Positions 55,839 to 64,000 of a stretch of DNA of 64,000 nucleotides are shown one piece after another. Below the pieces are notes generated by a model that saw only the letters and a list, made by a program, of their open reading frames with translations, was not told where the DNA came from and searched no databases. The stretch lies in assembly GCA_964035545.1 (NCBI GenBank), contig OZ037765.1:17354698-17418697 (forward strand), read 5' to 3'. Position numbers and translations under genes: made by a program. How positions within the stretch are numbered: the stretch's first letter is position 1; every line of letters starts with the position of its first letter. Source of the stretch: Bugula neritina. Taxonomy: Eukaryota; Bryozoa; Gymnolaemata; Cheilostomatida; Bugulidae.

Positions 55839-58800
55839 TCACGTGGAAAACAATTTTCCCATAAGCTTTTTCTTGTCTTCTAAATTTTTATTTCGAATTG
55901 CATTGTCTAACTGTTGAAGATCAGCCTTGACTTTATTTGTTAGACTAGGGTCAACTGCACACACTCTTTTGTAGTCTTGCTTTGCATCATCTATTCGCCA
56001 AACCTCAGCATTAGCTTTAGCTCTCCTATACAACGCCTTTACATTATCTGTATAACAATATAACTGCCTGCTCAAAATTCTTCACAATTAACTAAAAGCA
56101 TTATTGAAATTTCATTTTAAGAGTTGCTAAAATCTATGATTGACTAATACTGTAACTCAAACCCTCCATAATATTAGTAAAGCTATTCTTGCTCTCATCA
56201 ATAACCGTAATAATTATTACTTTTGGTATGAATTATACCAGCAATCAACTAAAAAAATGCATCAAGTAATCAGTTATAGAATACAGTTTATAGGAAAAGG
56301 GATGGACCATAAAAACCAACCTGGTTGTATGGCCAGAGCATCGGTAGTATGTTGAATCACTTCATACCAGTTGCCTTTGATGAGCTGGCACTGAGAGAAA
56401 TTTAATAAAAGTGGAACTTTCTGTTCATCTAAGGCCTTTTGCTCCTCACTCCCTGGTCTTTCTCTAAACACACATACATGCAGTTTCACATTTTAGGTTT
56501 ATCATCAGGAAACAACATTAGGTAGTGGTGATAAAACAGTTGGCACTTGGAAAGATAGTTGCTAAGCAGTTATTACTGTAAGCAATACTCCTGATAATAC
56601 TCACTGCATAGCTAGTCTTTCTATCAGGCCTATTGCTAATGCATATTTATCAGCAGCCAACTCATATTCTTTCCCTTTGTATAGATTGTTACCCTCTTCC
56701 TTCAGCTTTGGTATCTGAGAAGTTTTTTCTAGAGAGGACATGGCCCATGCATCTTTTTCATAGCTGCCTGGTGTTTCAATATCCAGCACTTCTGTAACAA
56801 GCATTTAAGACAAGCAATTATATGAACCAGAATAATATAAAAATCACATGTGAAATGTAGGATTATTAATAGAAGAGTAAGTAACCATTAAAATATTTAC
56901 AGTAATATATATAGGTACTAAGTATTACATACAGATACCAAAAATAAATTGAAGCATTTTGGCTTACTGCCCAAGAAAGGTTTAATAAATTACACAATAG
57001 CAACTAAACTTGAAACATCTTACCAAGAATAAACTCTAAAGGCTGGGGATTTTGTACGAGTTCATTAAGATCATCATAGCCTAAACCATTTTTATTCATT
57101 GCTGCCATAGCACAACATTGACTGGAAACCGGAGTATGTGAATGAGATTTCTCTAAGAATATCTCTCGGAGACTTCGAGAAACCAAAGGATAAGTTCCTG
57201 TCAACTAGAAATCATGCATATAATAGACATGTTAACTAAGAGATGCTTTGTCATCACTAATTTTTAAAAGTACAAGGTAGTCTTATGCTTTAAATGCTCT
57301 GATCAAACAAGTGCCTTTGTTATTCAAAAGTTAGATATTGGCTATCAACACATGATTAATTGGTGAATCACCAGTCTCTCATGTATCCGCCAATTGGATC
57401 TCAGCTCAGTTCAATTGTTTTTCCCATTACATTATCAGTTTCATATTGGATATTTTAGTTCTCTTAAGTGAAGATAATCGTAGCTGGAAATAGTTTACAT
57501 AACTGACCCCCATCCTTGGAAGGGTGCAATTAGAAATTGTAACCAGACCAGTGTGATTAAAAAATAAACATTTTATTACAGATATAAAGTATCACAATTT
57601 AAATATCTTCTCTTGTCTAAAACTCATATAATGTAAATTTATTGGTAGAAGATATTGGCTTTTGTTTAAAGCTGCATGTACACAGGCCAATTTTTCATGA
57701 AAATCGCCGATAAACTGTTAGCGATTTTTTACAATTTCTAAATTAAGCAATGGGGCCAAATTTATACGGAAATTTATAAATGGAAAGGCATTGAAAAATA
57801 TTCTACATTCAATGATATAAAAACAAAAATACAGCTTAGAAAACAGCTAGCAAAATACAAATTAATAAAGGTTGTGGTAACAAGGTGCTAAAAGCTAATG
57901 CAAAACAAATAGTCCAACATAATGGATTTGTAAAACTATGCACTAATATTTTTAGTTTTATCACAATGTTACAATTGCAGGGCTTTCATGATAACAAAAC
58001 CTTCAACTGTCATCTACACTAAAAAATGGGTTTTGATGAGTTACATCACAATTGTTTCAATTGTAAAAAACAGTACATGTGCACATAAAATACACATATC
58101 GACAGTATTAGACATATTTACCTTTTCATCTATGGTGAAGGATGATATTTCTCCACAAGTCATCGACTTTAAGCACTCTTCCCAAGGCTCAAACTTAAAC
58201 TTTTTTCCAAAAATAATTTCCATTGGTTCCTTGTGTTTTCTACTATCATCTATAATCTTTTGTCCTTCATCAACAGTTCTTGTAACATAATGAAATTTTA
58301 CCTACAACAGAAGTCAACAGTTCAGCCTCATAGTATGCCAATTACATGTTTTTTTAGTCTTGGCTTTGCATAACCAATATGATAAAAACTAGAAAGCATC
58401 GTAACAAAAATTTTATCTTTCTCTAAAGTCTAAATCAATTTGCATGTAGTTTTAAAAATAGATAAAGGAGGTTCTCCCAATTTGGGTATCAACCAAAGCG
58501 AAATTTTTTGTAGGTTACAATTTTGAAGGTGCCCAGCTTTTGAGATTAGCAATACACTGCCAAACTATTATACGAGTATCATGTGGCTCACGGCTTTAAA
58601 ATTCTACTCAAATTTGTCTCCATTGCAGTCAACTCTCTTTAAAGTTTCTATAATGTTAAAATCATCTAGAATAAGTTGTATTTTATGACTTGATTAACAT
58701 TTATACAAATAATGAGCAGACATAGGTGATGTAATGGACTTTTTGTAAAGGAAAGCGAGTTATTTATTTTTCAGCAGTAAAAATTTCTTTTACATTTACA

Positions 58801-59584
58801 AGAAGCTCAAACGAACAAATATGTTGTACTAATGCTTAAGCGCTTAAAGCCTAAATGAATGCTCAGCGTCAAGTGGTGTATATAAAGAAGACAACTCTGA
58901 AACACTTCGTGAAATTTCATTATATTAAGTAAGCCTAGGGCCACACTGTGCGTATTTTCGCATGCGAAAATTGAAATCACAAGTAGCAGAGGTGTCGACT
59001 GTAGCGTCAGTGATGCGTGATAAATAAAGCTTTCATTTTCAAATCGCACTCGCTTTCAATAGAACGCAATTTGCTGGAATGTAGCACTAAATTAAAGAAA
59101 TTGGGCTCGCTGAATAGCTACCAGCCAATTAGGTGACGATGACAGAGACGATTCGCACTTGTCGCTCAGCATTTTCAACGCAAGTGCGAACGTTTTCTCA
59201 ACGCGCACAGTGGACACCTTTGCTACTTGTGATTTCAATTTTCGCATGCGAAAATACGCACCGTGTGGCCCTAGGCTAACTGTAAAATATATATATATTC
59301 ATCACAAGTCATCACCAGGTAAAAAGATCTTTCTTGGTTGCCTGTAGTAAACACACAACTCCTGATTGTAGAATAAAGAGATTTTTCAAAATTAATTTAC
59401 CATTTTTGTGAATATTTGTGCTAATCTAGGAAAATATTATTAATAATTTTAGCTTATAGCTCATATTGTATACATAGTAGCTAAAAGAAAATACTGTTAG
59501 ACTAACCTTAGTATCTGGTGGATAGTTTAACTTTTGCTTTTGTCCTGACTGAATTATTCTCTTTTTAATTAGACAGTTTTCCAT
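55839..59584 (-). CDS. AIP: AIP co-chaperone (FKBP-like + TPR), complete, six exons
   Basis: Exons: 59584-59507, 58301-58122, 57204-57024, 56791-56605, 56463-56321, 56047-55839. Total 978 bases, 325 residues (human AIP 330), all phases agree. The N-terminal half is the FKBP-type PPIase-like domain (CLIKKRIIQSG, VKFHYVTRTVDEG, EPWEECLKSMTCGE), inactive as an isomerase in the family. The middle keeps QCCAM and VQNPQPLEFIL. Three TPR motifs follow: EEGNNLYKGKEYELAADKY, VPLLLNFSQCQLIKGNWYE, and NVKALYRRAKANAEVW. The end is a long helix (DLQQLDNAIRNKNLEDKKK). The family binds the Hsp90 C-terminus and client receptors such as AhR in the cytosol. It could equally be called AIP/AIPL1-like, since the two vertebrate genes split later. 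Intron 1 contains a foldback MITE. Confidence 0.95.
58933..59276. mobile_element. 344-bp foldback MITE with TAA duplications
   Basis: The outer roughly 70 bases of each end are near-perfect inverted copies (start GCCTAGGGCCACACTGTGCG), differing at a few bases. TAA flanks both sides (58930-58932, 59277-59279). Each arm carries an 18-base palindrome ATTTTCGCATGCGAAAAT. No coding capacity. TSD length and sequence suggest Harbinger mobilisation. Lies in AIP intron 1. Confidence 0.88.
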
Positions 59585-60968
59585 ACTGTTTAAACCTTCT
59601 GTATGCTATAAAATATCATCTCTTTAGTCAGAAAGTCAAAAGTAAAAAATTTTGAGAGGTGAAGGTTATAACAAAATAGTTTTCCAAAAGTCACTCCCAG
59701 TATTAGTGTTTAGAATTCTATGGTTGTTTTATTGATAAAATTAACAACAATTAAGTGAAATCACTAATATAAGGTGTAAAATAGTAAAATTAACTTTATA
59801 TACAAATAATAGCAACTGAAATATTTATATTAAATATTAAATTACTTTTAGCAGGTCAAAATCAAATTCAACATTTGTATTTTTTCAATTATAGCAAGTG
59901 CAGAAATATGATTATCTTAGTAACCTTAGGTCTTAATAAAAAAAATTTACTTATGTAGGGGAAGCTATAAATTATATAAAATAATTTAGAGGCTGCACAT
60001 TTCTAATTGTTTTGTTATAGCGATACTCACTACGGTGGTACAGTTATAGCTGTCACAGTGTGAAGGCAAATTTGAAAGTGGTTATTATTATGGCATTGAG
60101 AAAAAAGAAAAATTATTTTCACTTATTTACTCTCACTATGTCTATGACCTTTATTGCTCGCTTACTCAGTCACTGTAATAGTTGTGATTACATTTAATAC
60201 TGTTCTACTTATATTATAGTGATACCCATACCATCACCTATACTGAGTTTTGGTATCTTACGTGATGCTATTGTTGCAGAGCCTGATTTCTATTTATTTA
60301 CAAATAAAAAACTTTAATTTGGATTTGAAAAAATACAAACCATTTATATTGGCCTTTGAATGCAATTATATTTTCTATAATTTATAGTTTAAGTAATGAC
60401 ACAATCATTGATAAACTTATATTGAAATGATTGGCAGTCAGTAGCATTGATTCAACTACTGTCAAAGTGACTTGGTCCCTCATCAGGCAAATAACTTGCA
60501 AGGGGAAGCAAGATAAGCATAATTAATGCAAGACTGCATACAATTACATTAACATGCCACTTTGCACTTGCAGAGTTTTATTGATGTGACAGTCACGGTA
60601 TACTCATACAGCATGATTATGAGTATCACTGCATGAATATAAGTATCCCTATTAACTTAAGACTAGGTTAGGTGTTTTATAAGTTTGAAATTATAGTTAA
60701 AATTATGTCTTCCATTTCAATTTTTCACCATCAGTAACCACAATTACAATGTGAATGTAAAATTTATTAAATATATTTATGAACCATTATAATAATGATC
60801 ATATGTTACTAATTATCACCCAATATCCAGCCATTGCATTTAGTTTTACTGATTATAATATTAATATTAATAAAAATTGGCATTGCTAAAAGTAAATTCA
60901 ACATAAAATTATGAATCAGAATAGCAACTTATAATTTGAATAATAACTCAGTTTGATTTTAAAGTTAA
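59585..60968. other. AIP upstream region, no gene seen
   Basis: Should contain the AIP promoter. AT-rich without recognisable motif beyond chance TATA-like strings. No gene seen. Confidence 0.5.
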
Positions 60969-61469
60969 AGAATCCCTGACACACTTCACTCGTGCAGTAT
61001 TAAAATATTCTTATATATATTACTTTTCATCTACATACTGTTTTACGCTTGGATGCCTAAATAATTTTGTTTTATAATAATATTTGTGTGAGTATGTGCT
61101 GAAATGATTTGGGATTTCAGATTGCTTGGAAATGTTTCCGGTTGACTTTAACTTTACGGCTACTACAAAACTTATACTAATTATAGCTAATTTTCATTGC
61201 ATGCTATTTTTAGCAGCTGCACTGCATAGCATAACCACTGATATGGCTTGAAAGTTCAAAGTTTAAACTTTCAAGCCATCTCATTTCATTCTCATCTCAT
61301 TCTCATTTTTAAAAGATCTGAAATCCCAAATTATCTCAGCACATACACGCACAAAAGTCATTATAAAACAAAATTGTTTAGGCATCCAACCTTGAAACAG
61401 TATGTAGATGAAAACTAACATATATAAAAATATTTTAATACTGCATAAGTGAAGTGTGTCAGGGATTCC
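60969..61469. mobile_element. 501-bp foldback element flanked by TTAA
   Basis: Arms of roughly 160-170 bases are inverted copies of each other (left starts AGAATCCCTGACACACTTCA, right ends TGAAGTGTGTCAGGGATTCC), about 85-90% alike by eye. TTAA lies at both borders (60965-60968, 61470-61473), a piggyBac-like target. A shortened copy sits at 25521-25712. Non-coding. Confidence 0.85.
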
Positions 61470-61473
61470 TTAA

Positions 61474-64000
61474 CATTTCTGTCAGCTTTTTTATTATTAT
61501 AGCAATAATTATAATAGTAATGATAGTAGATAGTAGAACTCGATAGTAGAACTAGAGGTAAATAGTAATAATATTGATTTCATTGTGACAAGGATGATGT
61601 TAATGATAGGTTAAGCCTAATGGTATTATTATAATATTTCATATTTGTAATAATATTACAGCTATTGTTATCCATAACCATACTATTATTTGTAATCATA
61701 ATCAGGTGTCACAATAATAATCACCTTATCATAATGATAATCATGATGATATTAACTATTAAGTTTATTTGTAATAACAATGACTAGTAATTATTCCATT
61801 ACACTTATAATTTACAGTCTATCACTATGAGTAATAGTGATATTTTCCATAATATAAATATAGTATTACTAATACTAGTACTAATAGTAATACTAGTAAT
61901 ACTAGAAGTACAACTAAAACTATAAGTATAAGCATAAGTATTACTATTACTATTAGTACACCTACTATAAGATTACCATAAGTATAAGTATATCACTATG
62001 AATATGATTATCTGTATTAGTATAACATCAACTATAAGTCACAAGTGTAACACAACTTGAACTAATGTTCACTTTTTAGTTTTTGCTGTAGTCTGAACGA
62101 GCCATGGCCAATATGAATATCAATATGAATATGGCAATAGCCATAGGGCATAGGCAATAGGCATAACCATAGGCATAACTCATAGGTCTTTGTCTTGTGG
62201 TTAAAACATTATGATCAAGTTTAACTATTCAAATTAAATTCGAGCACAAAATGAAAATAAACTTAAATACTTTGCAGAAACTGAAAGTAAGTCCAGGTAT
62301 TCCGTATTGGTAACTAACTCATTAAACTTAGTCATTAATTTTGAATTTAAATAGATGTAATTCACTAATTGTAATAACTAATACGTTATAATTATAAATA
62401 TTTAATAAGAATAATTTAATCTCATAGTTGCTGTTGTAATCATAAATATATGCAAACATCATCATTATGATTATCATTATGATTATGAAATTTAATTTTA
62501 TAATTTATAATTATTATAATTATATTTACAATTATATTAATAATAATATTATAATTATTAAACCTAACTATCAGTATTACTAAAGATAAGGGTCATATAA
62601 CTATACCATTACTATTAGTATTATTATTAGTATTCGTATATGTATTACTATAATTATATTTACTAATCAGTCTAATGTCATACAAAGACATGCATTACAA
62701 GCAAGCTAAAATATACCTTTGACCCTTTGACCCTACAAGTGCATAAATTACAGAGTTATCCTACCCGTTTTATACGAGGCAACTCAATGGTGGCTCCAAA
62801 GAAAACGTTATCATAATGTACTGTTATAAGCCAACCGCTTGGGCACTAATTTTTCGAACTTAAAACAGCTTGAAATTAAATATTTATTACATATTTATTA
62901 CATATTCTGACAAAGTTTAAATGCTTACAAAGCTGAAACCACTGTGACCATTACTCTGGTCCCTTAAAACGAATGCGCTAGTCACACTTGAATTTATATC
63001 AAATATGTTTATATGATAGTAGAAGTTTTGCAGTATGTCTGGCAAACCAATTGCTCAAAATATTCTATGGCATACACTTATTTATTTCTAGTAAGGACTT
63101 TAATTGTCTTATTGGCAAGTTATAAAGGAAGAAAAAAATCACTGTGCTCATTATACTTGTAATATACACTACAACGTATCATGAATAAATATTTAATCTG
63201 TTCTAGCTTTTATAAGCAAACGCCTACAAAATTTTGCATATTTATTTTTATTGCAAAGATTTCGACAATTTTTATATAGCTTATAGAAACTATATTCAAT
63301 TATAGACACTATTGTTGTCAATAACTTTAAAGTGTAAAAGATTTTAATGAATTATATTTATAGATATTACACAGTCTACATTGTGTGTTGAATAATTACA
63401 CTACAATTAGCATTGATATACTTTGCTGAATACTATAGCATAACGATCATATGCACATAGTCAGGGTGACTATAAAAAGCTATTTTATTTTGATTTTTGT
63501 ATATAGCATACATGCACAATCACTTTTAATAAATTATGAGATGATAACTTTTTGCAGTAATCACGTATTCATAACTTGACTAATTTAGAGTCATCACAAA
63601 ATAACTTTGTATAAAAAACTGGTGACATTTGATCATCTATAACATAGCATTACTCTATTTACATCATACAAATATTATATTATATTATTGTGAAACATGC
63701 CTTGAGGTTTTTTCCCCTCAACTCTGTTGCACAAAGTTGTATTGTGGAGTTGTCTCTACTAAAAGAGTGTTTGTATAAATCTTCTATAAGCATGTTTCCG
63801 ATCACGTGATCGTGAGGTAATGGCTATAGTGCAAAGCTCAAAATAGATTTTAGATTTGCAAGAAAACTAAAACTTCTGAGTCATAGTTAACTGCTTTAAA
63901 AAATAATAAATAAAATTTATTTTTAAATTATTATATAAAAAACACAAAAATAAATAATTTAAATTAATATATATGCATTTCTTATGTTTTTTAGTAAAAT
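61474..64000. other. Terminal spacer with cryptically simple sequence
   Basis: 61500-62660 is built of drifting short motifs: ATAATGATAATC, TACTAATAG, ATAAGTATAAG and CATAGGCATA (62120-62190). 62660-64000 is plain AT-rich sequence in which I see nothing. Confidence 0.5.

Overview
The window is nuclear DNA of an animal. Genes are split by short introns with GT/AG borders, spacers are very AT-rich, and the recognisable proteins are eukaryotic. EMRE/SMDT1, a subunit of the mitochondrial calcium uniporter known from animals, points to Metazoa. The mobile elements (Ty3/Gypsy, jockey/CR1-like LINE, hAT, Harbinger-like, tRNA-derived SINE) suit an early-branching or marine invertebrate, but I cannot name the phylum.

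Layout. 2.9-10.4 kb (+): endophilin (BAR + SH3), all but its first exon. 13.0-15.3 kb (-): three terminal exons of an unrecognised membrane protein. 15.6-25.8 kb (-): a nine-exon gene for an unrecognised 266-residue protein with a Cys-Trp-Trp-Pro motif. Its first intron holds a complete 7502-bp Gypsy retrotransposon (18004-25505) in the opposite orientation, with LTRs that look identical. 27.0-30.9 kb (+): a 5'-truncated LINE, broken by a hAT element that is itself broken by a second hAT element. 33.0-36.9 kb (+): a SAM-domain gene with two SINEs in an intron. 37.8-44.2 kb (-): a complete 13-exon Na+/H+ exchanger of the NHE8 type. 49.6 kb (+): EMRE. 51.1-53.2 kb: a non-autonomous transposon with perfect 27-bp inverted ends. 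54.1 kb (+): an unrecognised serine-rich protein. 55.8-59.6 kb (-): a complete six-exon AIP co-chaperone gene with a foldback MITE in intron 1. The rest is AT-rich spacer with simple repeats and a TTAA-flanked foldback element.

The host genes are unrelated housekeeping genes and form no shared pathway. The most notable object is the Gypsy element. Besides gag and pol, which appear linked by a -1 frameshift at G_TTA_AAC, it carries a third open frame of about 260 codons in the env position. This frame encodes a C2H2 finger, a C2HC finger, an Arg/Ser/Pro-rich stretch and a probable coiled coil. It has no usable ATG, but a consensus splice donor 14 codons into gag and a strong acceptor at 24123 would join it in frame to the gag start. 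That predicts a spliced subgenomic mRNA for a nucleic-acid-binding protein. All exon models come from reading by eye; no alignment or transcript data were used.
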